64,000 bases of DNA from Acidobacteriota bacterium (GCA_003223645.1 QHVT01000005.1:124001-188000); one strand, 5' to 3'. Shown: positions 40,837 through 49,443, numbered from the stretch's first letter. Notes: generated by a model not told the origin, from the sequence alone. Numbers and translations are program-made.

Positions 40837-41618
40837 CGTCGCGCCCGTCGACTCACTCGATTCCTGTCGTAAATGATCTTCAGTCCCTTCAGCGTCAGCT
40901 CCGCGTCGATCTCGTCGATGTACTCGCTCTCTTCGGCGAACAGCGACGCGAGTCCTCCGGTCGCGACGATGCGTTTGAGCTCGGGCAATTCGCGTTTGAT
41001 GCGCGAGAGGATGCCGTCGACGAGACCTAGGTAGCCGAAGTAGAGGCCGGACTGCATGTTCGAAACGGTGTTCGTGCCGATGGCGCGCTCGGGACGCTTC
41101 ACGTCGATGCGCGGCAGTCGCGCCGCGCGCGCGAAGAGCGCTTCCGCGGAGACGTTGAGGCCGGGTGCAATCACGCCGCCGATGAACTCCGCGTTCGCGG
41201 TCACGACGTCGAACGTCGTCGCGGTGCCGAAGTCGACGATCACGGTCGGCCCGCCGTACTTGTCGTGCGCGGCCGCGCAATTCACGATGCGGTCGGCGCC
41301 GACTTCGAACGGATTGTCGACGTGAATCGCGATCCCCGTCTTCACGCCCGGCTCGACGAACAGCGGCTCGATGCCGAAGTACTTCTGCACCATGAACGCC
41401 ATCGCGCCGTTGAGCGGCGGCACGACCGACGCAACGATCGCGCCTTCGAGCTCCGCGTGCAGCGCGTCGCCTACGAGCTGCCGTGCGAGGATTCCGTACT
41501 CATCGGCCGTGCGCTCGCGCGCCGTCGCGAGCCGCCACGAGCTCACCAGCTCGTCGCCGCGATAGACGCCGAGGACGAGATTCGTGTTGCCGAGATCGAC
41601 GACGAGGAGATTGGACAT
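40833..41618 (-). CDS. coaX: Type III pantothenate kinase
   Basis: 261 residues, first enzyme of coenzyme A synthesis (pantothenate to 4'-phosphopantothenate), ASKHA fold. Motifs: 'LLVVDLGNTNLVLGVY' (phosphate 1), 'PFEVGADRIVNCAAAHDKYG', 'VIVDFGTATTFDVV' (phosphate 2), 'GGVIAPGLNVSAEAL' and 'IVATGGLASLFAEE' (adenosine). In many bacteria coaX follows birA directly; here an IS110-family element lies between them. The last codons abut a heptamer array and the stop overlaps the start of the gamma-glutamyltransferase. Confidence 0.93.
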   Translation of the reverse strand: MSNLLVVDLGNTNLVLGVYRGDELVSSWRLATARERTADEYGILARQLVGDALHAELEGAIVASVVPPLNGAMAFMVQKYFGIEPLFVEPGVKTGIAIHVDNPFEVGADRIVNCAAAHDKYGGPTVIVDFGTATTFDVVTANAEFIGGVIAPGLNVSAEALFARAARLPRIDVKRPERAIGTNTVSNMQSGLYFGYLGLVDGILSRIKRELPELKRIVATGGLASLFAEESEYIDEIDAELTLKGLKIIYDRNRVSRRARR

Positions 41619-41642
41619 CGGACTTCAGTGTATCGCGCACCC

Positions 41643-41729
41643 GTCATCCTGAGCCGCGAAGACGGCGAAGGATCGCAAGCTGCGGAACGTATAAGTCGGT
41701 TGAGATCCTTCGGCGTCTTCGCGCCTCAG
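41643..41729. repeat. Palindrome R1 copy, apparently interrupted
   Basis: 'gtcatcctgagccgcgaaga' at the left and 'gatccttcggcgtcttcgcg' then 'cctcag' at the right. Full copies end in 'gatgac'; that end is missing here but 'ctcaggatgac' is found at 43519-43529, across the IS110 gene. Confidence 0.78.
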
Positions 41730-41904
41730 AGGCTGCTACGAAAACTTAAGCTGGAAAGAGGGTCGGTGGGCAGAGATACCCTGAGCTGACAGATCAGTCA
41801 GCGAGAATCCAAGCGAGGTGCGCTACATCAGGGTCCCGTTCACCTTGAGCTCAAGAGAGCAGGATAGGCGATCCTGCTGAGGGGGCTGATGAGCGGCACT
41901 TAAA

Positions 41905-43155
41905 TCAGGTGGACTTCTTGGTCAAGGTGACCATGAAGCCGAGCGAGGAGAGCTTTTTGAGATGTCGCTGCACGGCACGCTCCTTGTTTCTGGCATCGTA
42001 GAAGTTGGGACCGAGGTCGGAATAGGGCCGATCGGTTGAGAGAACGTGATAGACGATCACGAGAATCTGGCGGGCAAGTGCGACGAGGGCTTTGTTGCGA
42101 CCGATGCGACTCTGTAGTCGCATGAAACGAACACGGAGGAAGCTGTCCTTGGTCCGTGATGCAGCCCATGCGATCTGGACGCAGATCCGTTTGAGATGGT
42201 GATTGCCTTTTCGAACGGAGATCCTGCGACGCTTGTCTGAGCTGATGGCATTGCCAGGAGCCAGCCCCGCCATAGCGGTGAGGTGACGATCGCTGCGATA
42301 GACGCTCATGTCGGCGCCGGTTTCGGCGAGCAGCGTAACCGCGCCGATGGCGTTGATCCCGGGAATGGCGTCGAGTCTAGCCAGAGCGGCAGCATACGGA
42401 GTGGCAAGGGAGGAAATCCTCAACTCGGTCTGGGCCACTTGGCTATCGATCATGTCGTAGGTATGCAGGTGCATCTTGAGCAACTCACGTTGTTGAGTGG
42501 ATAGCGGGTGACGGAGTGCTTGTTCCAAAGCTGGGATCTTGTTGCGAAGCTTCCCTTTTGCTTGGCCTGCAAGGAGGCTAATGTCTGGCGTCTGCTCGCA
42601 GAGGCCGTCGAGAATGATGCGGCCCGTCTTCCCAAACGAATCGCTGGCGACCGAAGAGAGCTTGACCCCGGCCATCTCGATCAGCTTGATGGTGCGATTT
42701 TTTGCAGCCGTGCGAATCGCGACCAACTTGGCTCGATAGCGTGTAACAGCTCGCAACTCACGAATCGGCTTCGGCGGAACGAAGCTCACCCTGAGCAATC
42801 CATGAGCGTGGAGTTCCGCCAGCCAGGCTGCATCGCTCACGTCGGTCTTCCGGCCGGGGACCTTCTTCACATGACTGGCGTTGACGACGGCCGGTTGGGT
42901 AACGCCTTCAAGCAACTCATACAAATGCATCCAGTAAACGCCTGTCGACTCCATCACCACATCCGTGACCTGCTGCTCGACAATCCATTGACGCAGTCGC
43001 TCCAAATCCTCGGGCATGGTTCCGAACTGCTGGGTCACTCCGACAGGCTCCTGATCCGAGCCGAGATGCACGCGTAGATAGGCTGTGTTCTGCTTCTTGT
43101 GCAAGTCCAGACCAAGACACCGCTTCCTGATGACGCGCATGGCGCCTCCTTTCAT
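41905..43155 (-). CDS. IS110-family transposase (DEDD recombinase)
   Basis: 416 residues. N-terminal RuvC-like DEDD domain ('RCLGLDLHKKQNTAYLRVHL', 'VVMESTGVYWMHLYELL', 'VPGRKTDVSDAAWLAELHAH'), coiled-coil middle, and C-terminal Transposase_20 domain ('LDAIPGINAIGAVTLLAETG', 'AGLAPGNAISSDKRR') holding the catalytic Ser. These are the two domains of RNA-guided IS110 recombinases. Appears intact; codon use is visibly less GC-rich than its neighbours, fitting recent arrival. Start taken at 43155; an internal ATG 15 bases later ('MRVIRKRCLG') follows a 'ggaggcgcc' site and may be the real one. Confidence 0.93.
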   Translation of the reverse strand: MKGGAMRVIRKRCLGLDLHKKQNTAYLRVHLGSDQEPVGVTQQFGTMPEDLERLRQWIVEQQVTDVVMESTGVYWMHLYELLEGVTQPAVVNASHVKKVPGRKTDVSDAAWLAELHAHGLLRVSFVPPKPIRELRAVTRYRAKLVAIRTAAKNRTIKLIEMAGVKLSSVASDSFGKTGRIILDGLCEQTPDISLLAGQAKGKLRNKIPALEQALRHPLSTQQRELLKMHLHTYDMIDSQVAQTELRISSLATPYAAALARLDAIPGINAIGAVTLLAETGADMSVYRSDRHLTAMAGLAPGNAISSDKRRRISVRKGNHHLKRICVQIAWAASRTKDSFLRVRFMRLQSRIGRNKALVALARQILVIVYHVLSTDRPYSDLGPNFYDARNKERAVQRHLKKLSSLGFMVTLTKKST

Positions 43156-43410
43156 GCGCTGGAAGTGGCCGTGTGCACCGAGTAGCCAAAAACGAAGCTG
43201 CTACGCGTGCTCTATTGATGCTGGCGACAGAAGGTGATACCAAGATCGGCGCGGGTCAATCTGTGAAGCGCGATCAAGTCGGCAAACTTAGAACGACCTT
43301 TGGCACGACCACCTACAGCTAGTCAAAGGAGTAAGCAGATTGGCCCGTCAACGCAACGTTTTCATCGACGGCGACGCGGCGCGCCTCATTGGATCTGTGA
43401 AAGAATCGGT

Positions 43411-43503
43411 GTCATCCTGAGCCGCAAAGACGGCGAAGGATCCCCCGCCGACGGAGCGTCAAGCGTTCTAACGCCGGGGATCCCTCGCTGCGCTCGGGAT
43501 GAC
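43411..43503. repeat. Palindrome R1 copy within extended 'ctgtgaaa' arms
   Basis: 'gtcatcctgagccgcaaaga' and 'cgctgcgctcgggatgac', extended outward by 'ctgtgaaa' (43395) and 'ttttcacag' (43507-43515). Between the IS110 transposase and birA. Confidence 0.75.
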
Positions 43504-43519
43504 ACATTTTCACAGCCTC

Positions 43520-44296
43520 TCAGGATGACGGTGCGAGCACCAAGTCCCCCGCACTGATCGCGATCGTCTCGCCGGCGCTCTGTAGCAGCGCGCGGCCGTG
43601 CTCGTCGATGCCGTTCCAGGTGCCGGTGATGGTGCGGTCGCCGAGGACGCATTGAATGCGGTCGCCGGGCTGATGGATCGAGAGCGAGCGCCACTCGGCG
43701 AGTACTTCGTCGTGATCGAGCGGACGCGCGAGGCGCGCGTCGATGTGCTCGATGAACGCGAGCGTCGCGTTCTCGATACCGTCGAAGTTGCGAGTCGTCA
43801 GTTCACGGATCGCGGTCGCGTTCGGTCGATGTTCGTCATTCACCGGCTCGACGTTGATGCCGGTGCCGATCAGCAGGTACGCGCGATTTTCCTGCAAGCG
43901 CGCTTCGATCAGGATGCCGGCGATCTTTTTGTGATCGACGAGGATGTCGTTCGGCCACTTGATGCGCGCCTCGATCGCGAACGTGTCGCGAAGATACGAC
44001 GCGAGAGTGTTCGCCATCGCCAGCGGCACGAGCGGCAGCTCCTGCGCGCTGCGCGTGAGCAGCGTCGTCGCGTAAATCCCTTTGCCCGCCGGCGACGACC
44101 AGCGGCGGTCGTTGCGTCCGCGTCCCGCGAACTGCTCGCCGGCGATGATCATCGCCTGCGGCAGCGACAGCTCGTTCTCGATGCATTCGTTCACCACGCG
44201 CCGCGCGATGAGGTTCGTCGACGCCACGCGCGGGATGATCGCGAGCGACTCGAGCGCGCGCAGGCGCGGAACGATTTCTCGTGTGTCGAGCTGCAT
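43520..44296 (-). CDS. birA: Biotin--[acetyl-CoA carboxylase] ligase
   Basis: 258 residues. Activates biotin as biotinyl-AMP and transfers it to the carboxyl carrier protein. Biotin-binding loop 'EQFAGRGRNDRRWSSPAGKG', 'IKWPNDILVDHKKIAGILIE' and 'IGTGINVEP' are canonical; the C-terminal SH3-like domain follows. No N-terminal helix-turn-helix, so a monofunctional (class I) enzyme, not a biotin repressor. ATG at 44296 ('MQLDTREIVPRL') chosen; the upstream frame reads through a repeat array. The final Ser-Ser-stop is made from 'gtcatcctga', the start of an R1-type sequence. Confidence 0.92.
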   Translation of the reverse strand: MQLDTREIVPRLRALESLAIIPRVASTNLIARRVVNECIENELSLPQAMIIAGEQFAGRGRNDRRWSSPAGKGIYATTLLTRSAQELPLVPLAMANTLASYLRDTFAIEARIKWPNDILVDHKKIAGILIEARLQENRAYLLIGTGINVEPVNDEHRPNATAIRELTTRNFDGIENATLAFIEHIDARLARPLDHDEVLAEWRSLSIHQPGDRIQCVLGDRTITGTWNGIDEHGRALLQSAGETIAISAGDLVLAPSS

Positions 44297-44301
44297 AATT
44301 T

Positions 44302-44372
44302 CGGTTACGCGGTTTCGCGGTCTCGCGGCTACGCGGCACTGAGCGACCGCGAAACTGCGCAACCGCGCAACC
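44302..44372. repeat. Inverted array of 'cgcggtttcgcggtctcgc' words
   Basis: Words around 'cgcgg(t)ttcg' followed by complementary 'cgaccgcgaaactgcgcaac' and 'cgcgcaacc'. Between the valS stop and the birA start on the same strand; related to the array at 5991-6059. Confidence 0.7.
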
Positions 44373-44375
44373 TCA

Positions 44376-47000
44376 TCAATTCTGCTTCAGCTTCTCCAAT
44401 CGCGCGCGCAACTCGGTCTGCCGCGCCTGCGCCTGCTGCACCACGCGCGCCGGCGCGTTTTTCACGAACTGCTCGTTCGCAAGCTTCGTGTCGAGCGACG
44501 CCAACTCTTTTTCGCTCTTCTCGATCTCGCGCTTCGTCCGCTCGAGCTGCTCCTGCGAGATCACCTTCTCCGGAAATTCGATCGCGATGTGGATTCCGTC
44601 GACGACGTCCTGCTGCGTGCCCGCCGGCGGCTCGCCGCCGACGATCACTTCGGTGAGACGCGCGAGCTCGATCAGGAGATACGCGTAGTCGCGGAAGAAA
44701 TTCGACTCGCGGTCGTCGTTGCCGTGCACGTAGAGCTTGAAGCGGTCCTTCGGCGTGAAGCCGCGCTCCGCGCGCGCGTTGCGCACCAGGGTGATGATCG
44801 ACTGCACCGCATGCATCATCCGCTCGGCGTCCGGATCCTCGAGCACATCCTCGGCGACCGGATACGGCGCAACCATCACCGACGGCTCGTGGCCGCCGAG
44901 CTTCAGCCAGATCTCGTCGGTGACGAACGGCATGAACGGATGCAGAAGGCGCAGCGAACGGTCGAGCACTTCGAGCAGCACGCGCTTTGCGAGCCGGCGA
45001 TCGTCTTCGCTCCCGTGCTTGCCGAGGAGCACCGGCTTCGCCATCTCGATGTACCAGTCACAGAACTCGTGCCAGAAGAATGCATAGATCGCGTTCGACG
45101 CTTCGTCGAAGCGGAACGCGGAGAGCGACTTGTTCACCTGGCTCGTCGCCTCGTTGAGACGCGAGAGGATCCAGCGCTCGACGGTGTGCAATTGATCGCG
45201 ATCGATCGAGCCGGCGGCGCGCAGGTCGGTATCGATGTGCATCATCGCGAAGCGCGACGCGTTCCAGATCTTGTTCACGAATGCGGAGTAGCCCTGGATG
45301 CGCGAGCGTCCAAGCGGGATGTCGCGGCCCGACGCGTTCACGGCCAGCGTGAAGCGCAGCGCGTCCGCGCCGACTTCGTTCACCACGTCGAGCGGATCGA
45401 TCACGTTGCCTTTCGTCTTCGACATCTTCTCGCCGTATTCGTCGCGCACGAGACCGTTGAGGAAGACTTGCGTGAACGGCGCTTTGCCGGTGAAGCGCAG
45501 ACCGAACATGATCATGCGCGCCACCCAGAAGAAGAGGATGTCGAAGCCGGTGATGAGCGTGTCGGTCGGATAGAAGGTTTGGACGTCAGGCGTGTTGTCC
45601 GGCCAGCCCATCGTCGAGAACGGCCAGAGTCCGGATGAGAACCACGTGTCGAGGACGTCGGTCTCCTGTTTCACCGGCTCGCCGCACTGCGGGCACTTGC
45701 CGGGATCGTCCATCGCCACGGTCGTGTGTCCGTTCGGACAGTGATACGCGGGGATGCGGTGGCCCCACCAGAGCTGGCGCGAGATCGTCCAGTCGTGGAT
45801 GTTCTCCATCCAGTTGAAGTACGTCGCTTCCCACGCCTGCGGAAAAATCCGGATCGTTCCGTTGCGCACGGCTTCGATCGCCGGCTCGGCGAGCGGCGCG
45901 ATCTTCACGAACCACTGACGCGAGATCATCGGCTCGATGTCGGTGTCGCAGCGGCCGTGCACGCCGACGTTGTGCAGGTGATCCTCGACTTTCACGAGAA
46001 ATCCCTGCTCTTTCAACGTCTGCACGACCTTCTTGCGCGCGTCCATCCGATCGAGTCCGGCGAATTCCGCGCCAGCGGCCGCGGTCATGCGCGCGTCTTC
46101 GCCGATCACCTGCATCTGCGGCAGGTTGTTGCGCAGACCCGCTTCGTAGTCGTTCTTGTCATGCGACGGCGTGACTTTCACGACGCCGGTTCCGAACTCG
46201 CGGTCGACGAGAATCGGATCCGCGACGATCCGGATCCGCCGATTGGCGATTGGCAAAATGGCAAATTTGCCAATCAGCTCTTGATAGCGCTCATCGTCGG
46301 GATGAACCGCGACACCGGTGTCGCCGAGCATCGTCTCGGGACGCGTAGTCGCGATGATCAGCCGCCGGTCGCTGTCTTCGATTGGATACGCGATGTGATA
46401 CAGCTTGCCGTTGCGCTCGCGGAAGTCCACTTCGACATCGGAGATCGCGGTGCCGCACTGCGGGCACCAGTTGACCATCGCCAGGTCGCGATAAATCAGT
46501 CCGTCTTCGTACAGCTTCACGAAGACGTAGCGGACGGCATAGGAGAGATGTTCTTCGAGCGTGAAGCGCTCGCGCGTCCAGTCGCAGGAGGCGCCGAGGC
46601 GCGTGAGCTGGTCTTTGATCTCCGTCGCGTGCTGCGCTTTCCACTGCCACACGCGCTCGACGAACTTGTCGTGCCCGAGCTCGACGCGCGACGTGCCTTC
46701 CTTGATCAGCTCGCGCTCCACCATCATCTGCGTGGCGATGCCGGCGTGGTCGGTGCCGGGAAGCCAGAGCGTGTTGAAGCCGGACATCCGCTTCCAGCGC
46801 GTGATGATGTCCTGTAGGGTCATCACCAGCGCGTGGCCGATGTGCAGGCGGCCGGTCACGTTCGGCGGCGGAATGACGATCGAAAACTTCGGCTTCTCGC
46901 GGTCGGCCACCGGCGTAAAAAATCCTTCGCGCTCCCAGAACGCGTACAGTTTCTGCTCGAAAGCCGACGGTTCGTAACGGGTGGACAGTTCTTCTTTCAT
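44376..47000 (-). CDS. valS: Valyl-tRNA synthetase
   Basis: 874 residues, class I aminoacyl-tRNA synthetase charging tRNA-Val. 'PPPNVTGRLHIGHALVMTLQ' (HIGH), 'WLPGTDHAGIATQ', the CP1 editing domain ('ATTRPETMLGDTGVAVHPDD'), 'KMSKTKGNVIDPLDVV' (KMSKS), the anticodon-binding helical domain and the C-terminal coiled coil ('SLDTKLANEQFVKNAPARVV') are all visible. Full length. A small 'gattggc' inverted mini-array (46241-46275) lies in the editing domain, encoding 'FAILPIANRRIRI', without apparent length change. Confidence 0.96.
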   Translation of the reverse strand: MKEELSTRYEPSAFEQKLYAFWEREGFFTPVADREKPKFSIVIPPPNVTGRLHIGHALVMTLQDIITRWKRMSGFNTLWLPGTDHAGIATQMMVERELIKEGTSRVELGHDKFVERVWQWKAQHATEIKDQLTRLGASCDWTRERFTLEEHLSYAVRYVFVKLYEDGLIYRDLAMVNWCPQCGTAISDVEVDFRERNGKLYHIAYPIEDSDRRLIIATTRPETMLGDTGVAVHPDDERYQELIGKFAILPIANRRIRIVADPILVDREFGTGVVKVTPSHDKNDYEAGLRNNLPQMQVIGEDARMTAAAGAEFAGLDRMDARKKVVQTLKEQGFLVKVEDHLHNVGVHGRCDTDIEPMISRQWFVKIAPLAEPAIEAVRNGTIRIFPQAWEATYFNWMENIHDWTISRQLWWGHRIPAYHCPNGHTTVAMDDPGKCPQCGEPVKQETDVLDTWFSSGLWPFSTMGWPDNTPDVQTFYPTDTLITGFDILFFWVARMIMFGLRFTGKAPFTQVFLNGLVRDEYGEKMSKTKGNVIDPLDVVNEVGADALRFTLAVNASGRDIPLGRSRIQGYSAFVNKIWNASRFAMMHIDTDLRAAGSIDRDQLHTVERWILSRLNEATSQVNKSLSAFRFDEASNAIYAFFWHEFCDWYIEMAKPVLLGKHGSEDDRRLAKRVLLEVLDRSLRLLHPFMPFVTDEIWLKLGGHEPSVMVAPYPVAEDVLEDPDAERMMHAVQSIITLVRNARAERGFTPKDRFKLYVHGNDDRESNFFRDYAYLLIELARLTEVIVGGEPPAGTQQDVVDGIHIAIEFPEKVISQEQLERTKREIEKSEKELASLDTKLANEQFVKNAPARVVQQAQARQTELRARLEKLKQN
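46241..46275. repeat. Mini inverted array of GATTGGC inside valS
   Basis: Two tandem 'gattggc', then 'aaaatggcaaatttgccaat' and 'c', giving an inverted repeat of the same word type as the intergenic arrays, but fully coding and without obvious insertion relative to the family. Confidence 0.55.
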
Positions 47001-47036
47001 CAGTGGAGTGGCGGATTATAGAGAGTTGTTTGTTCC

Positions 47037-47076
47037 AGCCTCCTGGGAGGCTAGGAGGCCGGGTGGCCAGGAGGCT
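47037..47076. repeat. Short inverted array (AGCCTCC / GGAGGCT)
   Basis: 'agcctcctgggaggctagga' then 'ggccgggtggccaggaggct'. Same words as 20499-20587, much shorter. In the divergent region of valS and tsaD. Confidence 0.7.
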
Positions 47077-47084
47077 ATTGAACT

Positions 47085-48104
47085 GTGATTCTCGGGATCG
47101 AAACATCGTGTGATGAAACCGCCGTCGCACTTCTGGAGCGCGACGGCAACGTGCGCGTGAATTTGATCGCGTCACAGATCGAACGGCATCAGCCGTTCGG
47201 CGGCGTCGTGCCGGAGATCGCGTCGCGCGAGCATCTTCAGCATCTCTTCCCGCTCGTCTCGCGCGCCCTCGCCGACGCGAACGCGGAGTGGCGCGACGTC
47301 GACTCGATCGCCGTCACCGCGGGACCGGGACTCATCGGCGCGCTGCTCGTCGGCGTCGCCGGCGCGCAGGGACTCGCCTACGGCCTCGGCATCCCGATCG
47401 TGCCCGTCAACCATCTCGAAGGGCACATCTATTCGCCGTATTTGCAGCGCGAAGGCGCGTCGATTCCGCTGCCGGAACGATTTCTCTCGCTCGTGGTCTC
47501 CGGCGGACACTCCGCGATTTACGACGTGCGCGGACGCTCCATCACGCAGATCAACCGCACGCGCGACGACGCGATCGGCGAGACGTTCGACAAAGTCGCG
47601 AAGTTCATCGGACTGCCGTATCCCGGCGGACCGCAGATCGAGAAGCACGCGCGCGAAGGCAAAGCCGACCCGCGGCGATTCCCGTTTCCGATTCCGCAGT
47701 TCAAGGACGAGTCGCTCGATTTTTCGTACTCCGGCATCAAGGCCGCGGCGATTCGCCACGCGCGCGAGAACAGCGTGCGCGCGGACGGCGACGCGGCGAC
47801 GCTGGCGAACTTCTGCGCGACGTTTCAGGACGCATTGATCGCACAGCTCTTCGATCGATTGGAAACGGTGTGGTCGCGCATTGAAGCGCCGAGGCCGGCC
47901 GAGGTTGCGATTGCGGGGGGAGTGGCGGCGAATGGAGTGCTGCGCGAGCGCGTGCTGGCGTGGGGCGAGGCGCACGGACTCATCGTTAGGCTGCCGGAGA
48001 AGCGCTACTGCACGGACAATGCGGCCATGATCGCGTTCGCCGGCCTGCAGAAGGGCTCGCCGTCCGATCCGCGCCGCGTGGCCACACGTTCCAGGATTGC
48101 GTGA
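47085..48104 (+). CDS. tsaD: tRNA N6-adenosine threonylcarbamoyltransferase TsaD
   Basis: 339 residues, transfers threonylcarbamoyl to A37 of ANN-decoding tRNAs. ASKHA-fold motifs: 'ILGIETSCDETAVALLE', 'FGGVVPEIASREH', 'VNHLEGHIYSPYL' (metal-binding His pair), 'LVVSGGHSAIY', 'LGLPYPGGPQI'-type loop ('IGLPYPGGPQIEKHA') and 'AIAGGVAANGVLRE'. GTG start at 47085 directly at the conserved 'ILGIETSCD'. Followed by a strong terminator. Confidence 0.96.
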   Translation: MILGIETSCDETAVALLERDGNVRVNLIASQIERHQPFGGVVPEIASREHLQHLFPLVSRALADANAEWRDVDSIAVTAGPGLIGALLVGVAGAQGLAYGLGIPIVPVNHLEGHIYSPYLQREGASIPLPERFLSLVVSGGHSAIYDVRGRSITQINRTRDDAIGETFDKVAKFIGLPYPGGPQIEKHAREGKADPRRFPFPIPQFKDESLDFSYSGIKAAAIRHARENSVRADGDAATLANFCATFQDALIAQLFDRLETVWSRIEAPRPAEVAIAGGVAANGVLRERVLAWGEAHGLIVRLPEKRYCTDNAAMIAFAGLQKGSPSDPRRVATRSRIA

Positions 48105-48194
48105 AACTTTTTCGAATGAAGCGCGTCCTATGTGATGAAGGGCAGTAGTTGAACGAATTCAAACCGGATCTCTCCTCCTCCTGATCAGTTGCAA

Positions 48195-48232
48195 CCAACC
48201 GCCGGCGACCTGACGCCGGCGGTTGGCGTTTT
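48195..48232 (+). terminator. Rho-independent terminator downstream of tsaD
   Basis: 'ccaaccgccggcg' and 'cgccggcggttgg' form a 13-bp GC-rich stem around 'acctga', followed by 'cgtttt'. It lies 90 bases after the tsaD stop. The remaining sequence to 48385 holds R3 and nothing else I can name. Confidence 0.85.
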
Positions 48233-48255
48233 GGGGAGGATTTGAACGACGACCT

Positions 48256-48347
48256 GTGGAGCGGCGGCCCCCCTCGGCCGCCGGAGCGCAGCGACACAGC
48301 TCGCCGAGGGTGCCCGTTTCGGCGGCCGAGGGCGGCCGCCGCTCCAC
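48256..48347. repeat. Dispersed palindrome R3, copy 3
   Basis: 'gtggagcggcggcccccctc' and 'gcggccgccgctccac' are inverted ends; the centre ('cggagcgcagcgacacagct') is longer than in the other two copies. Upstream of the epimerase gene. Confidence 0.8.
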
Positions 48348-48385
48348 ACGCAGTGTTACGAAACGCGAAGCCATACAATCGCCGG

Positions 48386-49267
48386 GTGAAGATCGTCATC
48401 GCAGGCGGAACTGGGTTCATCGGCGAGCCGCTCGTGCGCCGGCTCGTGACGCGCGGCGAAGACGTCACTGTTTTGACACGCAATCCAGCGAAGGTCACAG
48501 CCGGCCGCGGCGTGCAGTGGGACGGGCGGACGCAGGGCGCTTGGTCGAACGACGTCGCGAACGCGGACGTCGTCATCAATCTCGCAGGCGAGAATATCAG
48601 CGAGGGGCGGTGGACGGAGGAGCGGAAGCGACGACTCGTCGACAGCCGGCTGAACGCGACGAACGCTCTCGTCCAGGCGTTGCGCGGCAATCCGACATTC
48701 ATCAACGCGTCGGCGATCGGCATCTACGGCGATCGCGGAGACGAGACGCTCGATGAGTCGTCGTCGCGCGGATCGGGATTCCTTGCCGAACTCGTCGAGA
48801 AATGGGAAGCGGCGGCACGCGAAGCGGAATCGATCGCGCGGCTGGTCATCATCCGCTTCGGCATCGTGCTCGCGCCCGACGGCGGCGCGCTGAAGAAGCT
48901 GCTCCTTCCCTTTAAGCTCGGGGTCGGCGGACCGATCGGCAACGGCGGGCAGTGGATGTCGTGGGTCGATCGCGATGACGTGCTGCGACTCATCGAATGG
49001 GCGATCGATAACGCGAGCGCGCGCGGCGTTTACAACGCGACGGCGCCGCAGCCGCTGCGCAATCGCGATCTCTCGCGCGCGCTCGGCCGCGCCCTGCATC
49101 GTCCGGCAATTTTCGCCGCTCCCGCGTTCGGGCTGCGCCTGATGTTCGGACAGATGGCGGACGAGGCTCTGCTCGCCGGACAGCGCGCGATTCCGCGTCA
49201 CGCACTCGACGACGGCTTCGCCTTCACGCGTGCCACGCTGACAGATGCGCTCGCTCACATGCTCTGA
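48386..49267 (+). CDS. TIGR01777-family NAD(P)-dependent epimerase
   Basis: 293 residues, extended short-chain dehydrogenase fold of the YfcH/TIGR01777 group, of unknown substrate. 'MKIVIAGGTGFIGEPLVRRL' is the nucleotide-binding GxxGxxG motif; 'VVINLAGENISEGRWTEERK', 'NASAIGIYGDRGDETLDE' (with the catalytic Tyr region) and 'QWMSWVDRDDVLRLIEWAI' are hallmarks, and the C-terminal DUF1731 region ('RPAIFAAPAFGLRLMFG') is present. GTG start at 48386 matches the family start. Confidence 0.9.
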   Translation: MKIVIAGGTGFIGEPLVRRLVTRGEDVTVLTRNPAKVTAGRGVQWDGRTQGAWSNDVANADVVINLAGENISEGRWTEERKRRLVDSRLNATNALVQALRGNPTFINASAIGIYGDRGDETLDESSSRGSGFLAELVEKWEAAAREAESIARLVIIRFGIVLAPDGGALKKLLLPFKLGVGGPIGNGGQWMSWVDRDDVLRLIEWAIDNASARGVYNATAPQPLRNRDLSRALGRALHRPAIFAAPAFGLRLMFGQMADEALLAGQRAIPRHALDDGFAFTRATLTDALAHML

Positions 49268-49268
49268 G

Positions 49269-49309
49269 CGTTAACGTCGTTAACTGATCGCGTTAACACT
49301 GTTAACACT
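49269..49309. repeat. Four clustered GTTAAC palindromes
   Basis: GTTAAC occurs four times in 36 bases (two pairs separated by 3 bases: 'gttaacgtcgttaac' and 'gttaacactgttaac'), ending in 'cgtaac'. Located between the epimerase stop and the TonB receptor; could be an operator or a short-word array. Confidence 0.5.
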
Positions 49310-49430
49310 CTCGTAACTGCCAATGCGAATGCGGCGGGCCTGGAGAGCCGTTTGCGTCTCCACGTAAACACCGGCGCCAGCCCCCGACGCCGGCATGCAG
49401 CGCTTTCATCCACAACGTCATGAATCCAAC

Positions 49431-49435
49431 AGGAG
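49431..49435 (+). promoter_or_regulatory. Ribosome binding site deciding the TonB receptor start
   Basis: AGGAG eight bases before the ATG at 49444. It lies inside the longer open frame that begins at 49420, so the later ATG, which also begins a clean signal peptide, is preferred. Confidence 0.8.
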
Positions 49436-49443
49436 ATCCATTC

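Larger units (their letters stand above)
41730..43518. mobile_element. Putative IS110-family insertion unit
   Basis: Region carrying the IS110-type transposase, bounded by 'ctcag' on both sides (41725-41729 and 43519-43523) and beginning 'aggctg' and ending 'cagcct'. Joining the flanks would restore an R1 palindrome. Non-coding DNA is about 175 bases on the transposase 3' side and about 360 bases on its 5' side; the latter also contains an R1 copy (43411-43503), so the true right end may be closer to the gene. IS110 elements encode a guide (bridge/seek) RNA in a non-coding end; I cannot fold it here. Confidence 0.6.

Noticed and set aside
39169-41280. A 703-residue fusion ahead of gamma-glutamyltransferase
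   Set aside because: The upstream part is a shifted-frame reading of coaX; the GTG at 40836 overlapping the coaX stop gives a normal enzyme with signal peptide.
43300-43557. 85-codon plus-strand frame between the IS110 gene and birA
   Set aside because: It is a translation through an R1 palindrome ('GIPRCARDDTF') and the end of birA in antisense.
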